A program made the position numbers and the translations under genes. Below the pieces are notes generated by a model. That model did no database searches and was not told the DNA's origin. It was given only the letters and a program-made list of their open reading frames with translations. From assembly GCF_007858185.1 (NCBI RefSeq), contig NZ_VFES01000002.1, positions 310,001 to 374,000 of the forward strand: 64,000 nt of DNA, given 5' to 3'. This stretch comes from Pseudomonas grimontii (lineage in GTDB: Bacteria; Pseudomonadota; Gammaproteobacteria; Pseudomonadales; Pseudomonadaceae). This document shows positions 17,073 to 26,169 of this stretch, piece after piece; position 1 is the first letter of the stretch, and each line of letters opens with the position of its first letter.

Positions 17073-18459
17073 CTATTCAGCCTTTACCAGGGTGGTGCGG
17101 GTTTTATAGTCACCGTTGACCACACTCTGGCGGGTGAAGAAGTACCCGTAATCTTGCAAGTACATCTCGGTGCTGGTGGCGTTGTACCTCTCGCCAATCA
17201 CCGTGCAATTCAGTTCCGTGGCGTTGCCGCTCAGGGCCGCGTTGATTTTGCTGGCCGAGAGTTCACGCGCCACCAAGCAGGTATAGGTGCGCCCGAGTAC
17301 CCGGTCGTCTTCGGCGGTATCGCGGTTGAGGTCTTTGAAGCTGAACCCTAGCGTTGCACCGACCGGCATCTGTTTCCAGTCGCCGCTGAAACTCAGTTGT
17401 TGAACGTGGCTGGCGGCTGAGCGGGACAGCCCCTGCCATTCAAATTGAGACTGGTAGGTCAGGCTGAAAAGGCCTCGGAAGGATGTGGTGACAGAGGTTG
17501 AGTAATCGGAGACGTTGCGGATGTGTAACTGGCCGCTATCATCGCTCGGCTCGATAAACAGGTCGTGCAGCAGGGTGGTCGAGCTTTCGCTCTTTTCCAC
17601 CAGATGGCGCAAGGACTTGGCGGGAGTGGGCATGCCCAGTGCGTTGATTGCGCTCACCACGTCTGCCGATAGTGGCGTGGGGGTCAGTATTTCCCGGGCC
17701 TTGGTGCGGGCGGTCGCAACCGGCAGCTGTTCGAGCGATGGTGCGCAGGCCGCCTTGAGCAGGGCCTGGGTATTGGCTTCGGCCGAGCTGAAGGGCGCGT
17801 CCTGAGGCGCGGTTTCGATATTGCCGAAAGTGACCACGTTGTTCTGATTCAGGCCGAACGTTGCCAGGGGGCGGTAGGTCTGGCGGCTGCAATCGGTCTG
17901 CAAAAGCATGCGTGTTTGGGCGTAGTGCACCTTCTTGAGTTTGTTGGTGAGGATGAATGGCTCATCAACGGCCCCCCCAGAACTTCACGCTATCACCCGT
18001 GCGCTTTACGCTGGCGCGGTCGATCAGCAACTGCCGTTGAGTCCCTGTGCCGCTGATAACCCGCCAGTCTGCGCGTGGCGTGTGGGCGCAGGCGTCGATA
18101 AATCCGGTGTTCTGCTTGAGATTGGCGATCACGACTGGCGTCAGGTCACGCATCACGGTAAAGCGCGTGGGCTGGCCGTTGGCGGCCAAGGTACCTGGGG
18201 ATTCCAGGAACAGCAGGCTGGCTTCCGGTGAGGCGCACGATGCGCGGACCTGTGCGATGTCCGGCACGCTGGAGCCTTTGCGCGGTGTTACCTGAACCTG
18301 GTAGCTGAGTTTGTCGCCATCGCGCAGGATCGAATCGGCCAGTGGGGGTTGCTTGAGCACTTCGCCAAACGCCGGCTCGGCCTTGGCCCCGCCCCTCATG
18401 GCTTGAAGGCTGCAACCACTGAGCAAGCCGAGGCCGATGACAACCACGATGCGTTTCAT
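17073..18459 (-). pseudogene. Lipoprotein gene split by a one-base shift at a G7 run
   Basis: Two minus-strand frames read as one protein if one base is removed from the seven-G run (C7 at 17972-17978 on the plus strand). Part 1 starts at the ATG at 18459 (AAGGAA site upstream) with lipobox LLSGC (Cys16) and runs 164 residues to TGA at 17965-17967, ending in FWGGR. Part 2, to 17073, opens exactly at the run. With six G residues the join reads FWGAVDEPFILTNKLKKVHY, continuing to a 461-residue lipoprotein. Part 2 lacks its own plausible start apart from a GTG at 17930 without a good ribosome site. No family recognised. It could be a true pseudogene, a phase-variable gene or a sequencing error. 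Confidence 0.72.
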
Positions 18460-18715
18460 GGGGGTTCCTTGCGGATAAAGGGTTTCATGATGATCAACGG
18501 TTTTCGGCTGAACCCTGTGCTTCTTGAGGGCGGCGTACTGGTTAGAACTGGTACGCCGCGCCGGCGCCGGCATAGCCTCTTGTTCTGCCGAGTTCCTTGC
18601 AGCAGGTCGGAACAGGAAGCTTCCTACGCTAATCATCGACCCAGGATGCCTGAGTCGCGGGTTTCGTGGTGCTAGGTTTTCGGTCCCTGCATTAACTGAA
18701 GAAAGAAGAATAAAT

Positions 18716-19051
18716 ATGCGCAACCTTATCGTGCGGCTGCTGGTGTTGGTGGGAATGTCTTTGAGTATGGGCGGTTGCGGTACGGTGACCACGGTTTTGC
18801 GTGGTGATGGCGTCACCGTGAGGGAACTTAAGGAGAAGAAAACCTATTGCCAGACTGTCCCGCGTGTCTACAGCGGCGTGGCTTATGACCTGTGTGTCCT
18901 GCATGGGCCGCCGAATTCCGCAGGTGGGTTTTCGTTGAACGGGATTCCCTGGGCCGTCCTGGATGTGCCGGTCTCCGGTGTGCTCGATACGCTTATCTTG
19001 CCCTACACGGTCTACCTGCAAAGTGTTGACGGCAGTGTTGAGCTTCGCTAA
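18716..19051 (+). CDS. YceK/YidQ-family lipoprotein
   Basis: A 111-residue lipoprotein. The ATG at 18716, preceded by AAGAAGAA, starts a signal peptide ending in a lipobox SMGGC (Cys21). The body has the family pattern PRVYSGVAYDL, then WAVLDVPVSGVLDTLILPYT. E. coli YceK and YidQ are uncharacterised small outer-membrane lipoproteins, so no function is assigned. It is divergent from the split lipoprotein gene. The 256-base gap before it contains an imperfect repeat GGCGTAC...GTACGCC and no convincing gene. Confidence 0.75.
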   Translation: MRNLIVRLLVLVGMSLSMGGCGTVTTVLRGDGVTVRELKEKKTYCQTVPRVYSGVAYDLCVLHGPPNSAGGFSLNGIPWAVLDVPVSGVLDTLILPYTVYLQSVDGSVELR

Positions 19052-19086
19052 CCCGTCCAGCTAACAGCTTCCCATCACTTTTAAGC

Positions 19087-19092
19087 TATAAT
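19087..19092 (+). promoter_or_regulatory. Possible -10 element upstream of wapO
   Basis: A perfect TATAAT lies about 92 bases before the GTG of the carbamoyltransferase gene, in a GC-rich setting. I could not find a good -35 at 16-18 bases, so it may be activator-dependent or spurious. Confidence 0.35.
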
Positions 19093-19183
19093 CCCGCCCT
19101 TTAGCTGTTTCCTGCCCAGGCGGGAAGCACACTTTTTTCAGGCGCAACCCGCCTGCATGCAGACTAAAAGAGGCTAGACCCCT

Positions 19184-20941
19184 GTGGCATTGACGATTCT
19201 TGGCCTGTCCGGCGCCCTTAGCCATGATCCTTCCGCAGCCTTGTATATCGACGGCAAGCTGATCGCGGCCGCCGAAGAAGAGCGCTTCGTACGCGACAAA
19301 CATGCAAAGAACCGCATGCCCTACGAGTCGGCGAAGTTCTGCCTGGAACAGGCCGGCATCAAGCCTTCCGACGTTGATGTGGTGGCGATCCCGTTCGCCC
19401 CGATCAGCCTGTTCGGCGAGGCGCGCTGGCACTACGCCAAGCGTTACTGGTACGCCCCGGACCGCGCACTCGACGCGATCCTGATGGGCAACCGTCGCTA
19501 CAAGCGCTATCGCAACAAGATCGTCTGGTGCCTGGAGCAACTGGGCTTCGATCCGAAGAAAATCAAGATCGAACCGGTTGAGCACCACCTGGCCCACGCT
19601 TCCAGCGCCTACCACTGCTCCGGCTTCCAGGAGAAGACTGCGATCCTCGGGATCGACGGCAAGGGTGAGTACGCCACCACGTTCTTCGGCTACGGCGAGA
19701 ACGGCAAGATCCACAAGATCAAGGAATTCTACGATCCGGACTCCCTCGGCGGCCTGTACGGCGCGATCACCGAGTTCCTCGGTTTCGAGATGCTCGACGG
19801 CGAGTTCAAGGTCATGGGCATGGCGCCGTACGGCGACGCCAGCAAGTACGACTTCTCGCGCCTGGCCTCGTTTGAAAATGGCGAACTGGTGATCAACACC
19901 GACTACGCCAACGTCATCGGCCTGCGCCGTTATAAAGAGAAGGGCAAGGGCTTCTACTTCTCGCCGAAACTGATCGAGTGGCTGGGTCCCAAGCGCGAAG
20001 GCGACATCGCTGACGAGCCTTACATCCACTACGCCGCCAGCATGCAGGCGCTGTTTGAAAAGCTGGCCTTGCAGATGATCGACCATTACCTGGGCGACAT
20101 CCTCAAGGACACCGGCAAGCTGGCCTTCGCCGGCGGCTGTGCGCTGAACGTCAAGCTGAACCAGAAGATCATTGCCCGTGACGACGTGAAAGAGCTGTTC
20201 GTGCAGCCGGCGTCCGGCGATGCCGGCACCGCTGTCGGTGCCGCCGCTTACGTTTCCCACGCCCGTGGTGTACCGGTAGAGAAGATGGAACACGTCTACC
20301 TCGGCCCGTCCTACAGCAACGAAGACGTGATCGCCGCGTGCGCCAAGCACGAGAGCAAGCCGAACTGGCGCAAGATCGAGAACATGCCTGCGCGCATCGC
20401 CAAGATCATGGTCGACGGCAACCCGGTGGCCTGGTTCCAGGGCCGCATGGAGTTTGGCCCGCGCGCCCTGGGCGGTCGTTCGATCATCGGTTGCCCAAGC
20501 GCGACCGGCGTGGCTGACCGCATCAACCATCAGATCAAGTTCCGCGAGCGCTGGAGGCCTTTCTGCCCGTCGATGCTCGACACCGTGGCCCCGCAGATGA
20601 TCAAGGTCGATCACCCGGCGCCGTTCATGACCTTCACCTTTGAAGTGTCGGAAGAGTGGAAGACCCGCGTGCCGGAAGTGGTCCATGAAGATGGCACCTC
20701 CCGCGCCCAGGTGCTCAAGCGCGAATACAACCCGCGCTACTACGACATGATGAAAGAGCTGGAAGTACTGACCGGCAACGGCGTGTCCCTGAACACCTCG
20801 CTCAACCGTCGTGGCGAAGCGATGATCTGCTCGCCGACCGACGCGCTGAACATGTTCTTCGGCTCCGACCTGCAGCACCTGATCATGGAAGACATCCTGG
20901 TCGTCAAAGACGGCGTGGACCCTTATGACGCGCTCGGCTGA
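19184..20941 (+). CDS. wapO: LPS core O-carbamoyltransferase (NodU/TobZ family)
   Basis: A 585-residue carbamoyltransferase that would carbamoylate heptose II of the core, as described for P. aeruginosa WapO. The N-terminal Kae1-like domain (LGLSGALSHDPSAAL, EHHLAHASSAYHCSGF with metal-binding histidines, GIDGKGEYATTFF) makes carbamoyl-adenylate from carbamoyl phosphate and ATP. The C-terminal domain has FQGRMEFGPRALGGRSI and SLNTSLNRRGEAMICSP. The GTG start at 19184 gives the conserved MALTILGLSGALSHDPSAAL start and has AGAGG upstream. It overlaps wapH by 17 bases, leading the outer-core operon. Confidence 0.92.
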   Translation: MALTILGLSGALSHDPSAALYIDGKLIAAAEEERFVRDKHAKNRMPYESAKFCLEQAGIKPSDVDVVAIPFAPISLFGEARWHYAKRYWYAPDRALDAILMGNRRYKRYRNKIVWCLEQLGFDPKKIKIEPVEHHLAHASSAYHCSGFQEKTAILGIDGKGEYATTFFGYGENGKIHKIKEFYDPDSLGGLYGAITEFLGFEMLDGEFKVMGMAPYGDASKYDFSRLASFENGELVINTDYANVIGLRRYKEKGKGFYFSPKLIEWLGPKREGDIADEPYIHYAASMQALFEKLALQMIDHYLGDILKDTGKLAFAGGCALNVKLNQKIIARDDVKELFVQPASGDAGTAVGAAAYVSHARGVPVEKMEHVYLGPSYSNEDVIAACAKHESKPNWRKIENMPARIAKIMVDGNPVAWFQGRMEFGPRALGGRSIIGCPSATGVADRINHQIKFRERWRPFCPSMLDTVAPQMIKVDHPAPFMTFTFEVSEEWKTRVPEVVHEDGTSRAQVLKREYNPRYYDMMKELEVLTGNGVSLNTSLNRRGEAMICSPTDALNMFFGSDLQHLIMEDILVVKDGVDPYDALG

Positions 20942-22055
20942 ACGCCACGTCCTGCAGTTCTGCCATGGCTATGACGGGCCGTTCCTGGACTGCGCGCGGC
21001 AGTACGCCAGTTTGTTCGCAGGCTCCGGCTACAAGGTGACCACGGTGTTTCTCACCGGGGTCGCCGACCCGCAAGTGGCCGCCGGTTGTGCATCCGATGA
21101 AGTGTTGTTCATGGAATTCAGCTCCAAGGCCATTCGTGGCCTGAAGCTGGGGGCCATCCGTGAACTGCGCAAGATCGCCGCGTCGCGCAACTTCAGATTT
21201 TGTATCGCCCACCGTTTCAAGCCGATCTACATCGCCTTGCTCGGCACACGGCTGCCGGTGATTGGCGTGCACCACGCCTTTGGTGATTACCAGCGCCGCA
21301 GCCGCAAGCTGTTTGCCGGGATCTTTCGCAGGCGCTTGAGCCTGTTGGGGGTTTCCGACGCTGTGCGTGATGACATGCGCCACTGCCTGCCGACCTGGCC
21401 GGCGGCACGCATCCAGACGTTGTACAACCGCATCGACGTTGACGCCTTGCAGGCCACTCAGGTGCCTGTGCAGGAGGCACGCGATGCGTTGGGGCTGTCG
21501 CCGGACGAATGGGTGGTCGGCAATGTCGGCCGCCTGCACCCGGACAAAGACCAAGCCACGTTGCTCAAGGGCTTTGCCTTGGCGCTGGCGCACTTGCCGG
21601 TGGAGAGCCGCCTGGCCATCCTCGGCAGCGGGCGCCTGGAACAAGACCTCAAGGAACTCGCGCGGGAGCTGGGCATTGCCGACAAGGTACTGTTCCTCGG
21701 CCAGGTGCCGGATGCGCGTCGGTACTTCCGGGCATTCGATGTGTTTGCCCTGAGCTCCGATCACGAACCCTTTGGCATGGTGCTGCTGGAAGCCATGGCG
21801 GCCGGCGTACCGTTGCTGGCTACGGCCTGTGGCGGCGCGAAGGAAGTGGTCGAGGGCGTGGGTATCCTGTTTCCCTTCGGCGATGCCGAACACCTTGCCC
21901 AGGGGCTGCGGCACCTGGCAGCGATGGATCAACACCAGCAACGGCAGTGCGCCGAGATGATGCTGGAGCGCCTGCGCGAGCGTTTCTCGGATCAGGCGGT
22001 ACGCGATACCTTCTGGCAATTGCCGCACGTTATTGAACTGACCGCGGGGGCTTGA
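20925..22055 (+). CDS. wapH: Core glycosyltransferase (GT4), WapH-like
   Basis: A 376-residue GT4 glycosyltransferase with GT-B fold, placed as PA5004/WapH by gene order; that enzyme is thought to add a glucose of the outer core. The donor-binding half has VGNVGRLHPDKDQATLLKGF and the retaining-enzyme E-x7-E in SSDHEPFGMVLLEAMAAG. The ATG lies inside the end of wapO, 17 bases before its stop, and the stop overlaps the next ATG by one base. Confidence 0.87.
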   Translation: MTRSAERHVLQFCHGYDGPFLDCARQYASLFAGSGYKVTTVFLTGVADPQVAAGCASDEVLFMEFSSKAIRGLKLGAIRELRKIAASRNFRFCIAHRFKPIYIALLGTRLPVIGVHHAFGDYQRRSRKLFAGIFRRRLSLLGVSDAVRDDMRHCLPTWPAARIQTLYNRIDVDALQATQVPVQEARDALGLSPDEWVVGNVGRLHPDKDQATLLKGFALALAHLPVESRLAILGSGRLEQDLKELARELGIADKVLFLGQVPDARRYFRAFDVFALSSDHEPFGMVLLEAMAAGVPLLATACGGAKEVVEGVGILFPFGDAEHLAQGLRHLAAMDQHQQRQCAEMMLERLRERFSDQAVRDTFWQLPHVIELTAGA

Positions 22056-22951
22056 TGCTCAATCGATTCCAAGGCTGGCGCGAGCGCGGCTGGTCCGTCG
22101 TCGACGCGCCGGTCTACAGCGATGCCTGGCAACGTTTTGGCGGCAGTGTCGCGACCCACCCACAAGTGATCGAACGTTTGGCCGGGCTGGCCGACATCCC
22201 GGTGCGTTACCTGGCCTGGGCACCGGATGGCGAGCTTCAGGCGTGCATTGCGACCTGGGGGCGCGACCTGGCCTTGTCCAAGGACGTGCTCAAGCAGCGC
22301 GGCAAAAAAGGCCTGTTCGACCTGGGTAACGCCGAGTTGATCCTGCCCGCCGCGCCTCAAGCCCAGGCGCCCTTGCGGCACCGCGCACGTTACTTGTCGG
22401 CCCTGAATGAAGGCCGTTTCAGCGGCCTCAAGCCCCAGGCCGAACAATTGGCCATGGCCCGCACCCCGGAAGAACTGTCGAAGAAGTTCCGCTACAACCA
22501 GCGCCGCGAGCTGCGTTTGCTCGAAGAGGCCGGAGGTGTGGTGCGGCCGGTGAGCGAGTTTTCCAGCGAGGAACTGGCCGCGATCTACTGCGATCTGTTC
22601 CTGCGTCGCTGGGGCTTTGTCGCCACGGGCGCCGAACGTATGGCCGAGGTGATCGAGCTGTTGCGCGAATGGCTGATCGGCTCGGTGATTTTCCTCAATG
22701 ACGCGCCCATCGCTATCCAGTTGGTGTATCGGGTCGAGTCGCCGGAGTGGATCAGCGTGGAGTACGTCAATGGCGGCGTCGACCCTGAAACCCGTGCGTT
22801 CAGTCCGGGCAGCGTCCTGAGCTTCCTCAATACCCAGAGCGCCTGGGAACAGGCGCGTGAAGTCGGCAAGCCGCTGCGGTTCTCCTTCGGGCGCGCCGAC
22901 CGCGAGTACAAGGACCGTTGGTGCAACCCTGTGCCGGTGCTGACCGTATGA
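22055..22951 (+). CDS. Mig-14 family protein (GNAT-like)
   Basis: A 298-residue protein of the Mig-14 family, known in Salmonella and P. aeruginosa (PA5003) for resistance to antimicrobial peptides; its biochemical activity is unsettled, though a GNAT-like acyltransferase fold is suspected. Recognisable parts are KKFRYNQRRELRLLEEAGG and LFLRRWGFVATGAERMAEV. I use the ATG at 22055 that overlaps the wapH stop rather than the in-frame TTG one codon earlier. It overlaps dnpA by 4 bases. A role in tailoring the LPS surface fits the context. Confidence 0.83.
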   Translation: MLNRFQGWRERGWSVVDAPVYSDAWQRFGGSVATHPQVIERLAGLADIPVRYLAWAPDGELQACIATWGRDLALSKDVLKQRGKKGLFDLGNAELILPAAPQAQAPLRHRARYLSALNEGRFSGLKPQAEQLAMARTPEELSKKFRYNQRRELRLLEEAGGVVRPVSEFSSEELAAIYCDLFLRRWGFVATGAERMAEVIELLREWLIGSVIFLNDAPIAIQLVYRVESPEWISVEYVNGGVDPETRAFSPGSVLSFLNTQSAWEQAREVGKPLRFSFGRADREYKDRWCNPVPVLTV

Positions 22952-24345
22952 GCCGCAAACAGCAATTGCTCAAGCGTCATCGGCGCAATAAACGGGTCGG
23001 CCTGCTGATTGGCCTGCTGTTGCTGGTGGTGATTGGTATCTGGGGGGCCTGGTGGTTGCCGCTGGTGCTTGGTGTGCTGGCCTGGGTCGCCCATGAGGCA
23101 TGGTTCGCCGACCATCTGTTTTATGCGCCCAACGAAGACTACCAATACCGTTTTTCGGCGGATGCCGAGGTGGCTCGAGTCCGCTTCGAAGGTAACCGGC
23201 TGCGGGTGGATTCGCCGCTGCAAGCCGAGGCGACGCTGGTGTTGGCTATCCAGGTCAAGAGCGGTTGGCTGGGGCGTTTTCTCGACCCTGTGGTTGAGAT
23301 TTCGGCTGGCGACAACACGGACCGGCAGGCCTTCGAGCGTGGGGTGAACGGTGTCCGTTATCTGAACCTCAGTGGCTGGGCCCCGGCCCTGATGTCTGGT
23401 GAGCTGCGTTTGCGCGGGCGCTTTTGCGCCGTGCAGGGCGCCCCTCGGCTGTGGGCCTGGGGCACGCCGGACTATTCGACACAGCGGGTCATGGTCATCG
23501 CGCCTCATGCCGACGATGCCGAATTAGCTGCCTTCGGCCTTTACAGTCAGGCCGACAAGCCGTGGATCGTGACCCTCACCGCCGGTGAAATCGAAGCCGA
23601 GCACTATCAGCACATGGGCTTGGATCCGGTCGAGGCCTCGCGGATCAAAGGGCGCCTGCGCGCCTGGGACAGCATTGCGGTGCCGCTTTGGGCCGGTGTG
23701 CCACAGGCGCACTGCGTACAGCTGGGTTACTTCTGCCTGCAATTGCCGGCGATGCGCGCTACACCGGATCAGCCTGTGGCTTCGCGCGAAGCTGAGCTGT
23801 CGGACATTCGCCTGTTTCGCCAATTCAACCCTTTCCCGCTGCCGGCGGATGCCGATGGTCTGCCGACCTGGCAGAACCTGCTCGCCGATCTGCGTCAGTT
23901 ACTGCTGACCGCGCGCCCTGAAGTGATCGTCTTGCCGCATCCGGTCCTGGATCCCCATCCGGACCACATCTGCGCGCAGCAGGCGGTGATCGAGGCCTTG
24001 CAAGGCTTGGAATGGCAGCCGAGCACCGTGCTCGGTTACGCCAACCACCTGCATGACAACGACCGCTGGCCCATGGGTGACGCGGGCGCCGGTATTGCCC
24101 TGCCGCCGCTGTTCGATGACTCGTTGGAACTGTGGCCGTGCAGCCTGCCGCTGTCGCAGGCCCTGCAGCGCGACAAAGCCATGGCGCTGGGCATGATGCA
24201 TGACTTGCAACCTTCACCGCCGTTCAAGCGCCGTGTGCGGCGCTGGCTGCAGCGGGCCTTGGCGGGTCGGGCGCGGTCGCCTTATGGTGAGAACGAGTTT
24301 TTCCGCAAGGCCGTGCGACGGCATGAGTTGTTCTGGCGTTTGTGA
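22948..24345 (+). CDS. dnpA: PIG-L family de-N-acetylase, membrane anchored
   Basis: A 465-residue protein with two hydrophobic segments near residues 15-50 and a zinc-dependent LmbE/PIG-L deacetylase domain from about residue 185, marked by VIAPHADDAELAAFG and later LPHPVLDPHPDHICAQQ, whose histidines and aspartates bind zinc. In P. aeruginosa the PA5002 homologue DnpA is a de-N-acetylase linked to fluoroquinolone tolerance in persisters and presumed to act on a core amino sugar. The start at 22948 (MSRKQQLLKRHRRNKRVG) overlaps the previous stop by 4 bases. Confidence 0.87.
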   Translation: MSRKQQLLKRHRRNKRVGLLIGLLLLVVIGIWGAWWLPLVLGVLAWVAHEAWFADHLFYAPNEDYQYRFSADAEVARVRFEGNRLRVDSPLQAEATLVLAIQVKSGWLGRFLDPVVEISAGDNTDRQAFERGVNGVRYLNLSGWAPALMSGELRLRGRFCAVQGAPRLWAWGTPDYSTQRVMVIAPHADDAELAAFGLYSQADKPWIVTLTAGEIEAEHYQHMGLDPVEASRIKGRLRAWDSIAVPLWAGVPQAHCVQLGYFCLQLPAMRATPDQPVASREAELSDIRLFRQFNPFPLPADADGLPTWQNLLADLRQLLLTARPEVIVLPHPVLDPHPDHICAQQAVIEALQGLEWQPSTVLGYANHLHDNDRWPMGDAGAGIALPPLFDDSLELWPCSLPLSQALQRDKAMALGMMHDLQPSPPFKRRVRRWLQRALAGRARSPYGENEFFRKAVRRHELFWRL

Positions 24346-24356
24346 AAGGAAAGGTC

Positions 24357-25313
24357 ATGAAAGTTTTGTTTCTGGTACAGAAAGAACAGCGCGCGATTCT
24401 GGATCGCCTGTACGAAGGCATCGCCGAGCACTGCGAGTGTGATACCCGCTGGCTGAGCAGCGCTGATCAGCGCAACCTGCGCGGGTACTTCAAGCGCGAA
24501 GTCGACGTGACCCGTTATGACCGCATCGTGTTCTTCCTGCGGTTCAAGCAGGAAATTCGCCAGGCCGGGTTTATCCGCACGATCCCGAACCTGGTGATCC
24601 TCGAGCACGATGCCTACCAGAATTACATTCCATGCAAATACACCGGCAAGTTCAGCGCGCATTACCGCCGCTTGCCGTGGGCGCGGGTGATCAGCTCGGG
24701 CCATATGGTGACCGAGCGCCTGCGTGCGGAAGGCTTTGATGCGGTGTTCGTGCCCAAGGGCTACGATCAGGCACTGTTACGGACCCAGGGGCTCGAGCGC
24801 GACATTGAGCTGGCATTTGTCGGCAGCACCAACAGCGTGGCCTACAGTGGTCGCAAGGCGTTGCTCGATGAGTTGGCCCGCGTTGAGCCGTTGGTGGTCA
24901 CGCGTACCAAGTCGGGTGAGGAATACTGCGCTACCCTCAACCGGATTCGTTTTTTCGTCAGTGCCGATGTGGGCATGGGCGAGTACATGATCAAGAACTT
25001 CGAGGCCATGGCCTGTGGTTGCGTGCTGCTGGCGTTTGACCAAGGCGCTGCGGAGAACGAAGCCCTTGGCTTCAAGGACATGGTCAATGTGGTGTTCTAC
25101 AAAGACATTCCCCAGTTGCAGGAAAAGCTCGCCTTATTGCGATCAAATCCGCAGCTGGCGGCAGAAATTGCGCAAAACGGGCAGGACCTCGCCGTCAGCC
25201 AGTTCAGCTTTGCGCGCATCGGCCAGCGCATTGTCGAGGTACTCAAGCCGCCGCTGCGGCCCCGAGCGCCGTTGAGTTTGCTGGAAAGGTTGCGCTTGAA
25301 ACTGGGCGTTTGA
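24357..25313 (+). CDS. ssg: Cell-surface glycosyltransferase, Ssg-like
   Basis: A 318-residue glycosyltransferase that corresponds by position to PA5001 (Ssg), a gene whose loss changes LPS, exopolysaccharide and motility. The C-terminal portion holds ADVGMGEYMIKNFEAMACG, resembling the donor-binding helix of GT-B enzymes with the conserved Glu. I start at the ATG at 24357, which has AAGGAAAGG just upstream, rather than at the GTG at 24342. It is separated from dnpA by 11 bases and belongs to the same operon. Confidence 0.82.
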   Translation: MKVLFLVQKEQRAILDRLYEGIAEHCECDTRWLSSADQRNLRGYFKREVDVTRYDRIVFFLRFKQEIRQAGFIRTIPNLVILEHDAYQNYIPCKYTGKFSAHYRRLPWARVISSGHMVTERLRAEGFDAVFVPKGYDQALLRTQGLERDIELAFVGSTNSVAYSGRKALLDELARVEPLVVTRTKSGEEYCATLNRIRFFVSADVGMGEYMIKNFEAMACGCVLLAFDQGAAENEALGFKDMVNVVFYKDIPQLQEKLALLRSNPQLAAEIAQNGQDLAVSQFSFARIGQRIVEVLKPPLRPRAPLSLLERLRLKLGV

Positions 25314-25364
25314 TATATGCCGGCTGGCCCTGAATAGTGGCTATATGATATTATCGAGGCTCGA

Positions 25365-26129
25365 ATGCAATTTTCCGCTCAAAGCGACATAACGCTCGTC
25401 GTGACCAGTTGCGGTCGCTTCGATTTGTTGAAGCGCACGCTCGCGAGCTTCGATCTGTTCAATACAGCGCAGATCCGCGAAGTCTTCATTACCGAAGACG
25501 CTGGCGATGACGCGGTACGCCTGGCGATTCCTGAGCACTGGCTCAGTCATTGCACGTTCTTGATCAACCGCCCGAAGCTGGGGCAATTGGCATCCATCGA
25601 TTTGGCCTACGGGTCGGTCAAGACCCCGTACATATTCCATTGCGAAGATGACTGGGCGTTTTATCGACCCGGTTTTGTCGAGGATTCGAAGACGGTGCTG
25701 GAGCAGCGTCCCGATATTCTCCAAGTCTGGTTGCGCAATTACGTTTATGACTTGCAGATACACAGCCCCTATATCCATCTAGGGCCGCGCGAGGTGATTG
25801 GCGGGGTGCCTTGTTATCCTTTGCTATCCGATAAGCCTGAGTGGCAAGGGTTCTCGTTGAACCCGGGCCTGCGGCGTATCAAAGAGTACTGGTTATGTGC
25901 GCCCTATGCCGGGTTCGAGGGCGAGAAGGGGCTTTCCAGGCGTTACGCGCAGTTGAACATGGCCGCCGTTACCCTGGAAGGTGATGCGGTCTTGCACACC
26001 GGTTTCGGTTTGCATGTGGCGACGGCGGAAGAGCGCTTGACCAAGGCACGGCGCAAGCGGCGAGAGCGGATCAAGCTGGTACTCATGCTGATCCTGGGGG
26101 TCGGCATCGGCTGGTTGATTCACCCGTAA
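25365..26129 (+). CDS. GT2-like glycosyltransferase with C-terminal membrane anchor
   Basis: A 254-residue protein with a GT-A fold pattern: N-terminal TLVVTSCGRFDLLKRTLASF, a middle HCEDDW resembling the metal-binding DxD and a catalytic region around NPGLRRIKEYW. A hydrophobic segment of about 18 residues (KLVLMLILGVGIGWLIHP) ends the protein, so it is probably tail-anchored to the inner membrane. It sits where P. aeruginosa has wapR, but I do not see enough to call it that. Codon use is visibly more AT-rich than in its neighbours, suggesting later acquisition. GAGG precedes the ATG. Confidence 0.7.
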   Translation: MQFSAQSDITLVVTSCGRFDLLKRTLASFDLFNTAQIREVFITEDAGDDAVRLAIPEHWLSHCTFLINRPKLGQLASIDLAYGSVKTPYIFHCEDDWAFYRPGFVEDSKTVLEQRPDILQVWLRNYVYDLQIHSPYIHLGPREVIGGVPCYPLLSDKPEWQGFSLNPGLRRIKEYWLCAPYAGFEGEKGLSRRYAQLNMAAVTLEGDAVLHTGFGLHVATAEERLTKARRKRRERIKLVLMLILGVGIGWLIHP

Positions 26130-26169
26130 ATACGACGAGCCACACCAACGCCGCAATAAGGTTTTTTCG

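Noticed and set aside
18541..18660. Possible remnant of an outer-membrane protein C-terminus (minus strand, ends AGAGAAYQF then stop)
   Set aside because: The ending looks like a beta-barrel C-terminus, but the frame is interrupted by a stop about 30 codons upstream and nothing further of the protein is found, so a chance match is as likely.
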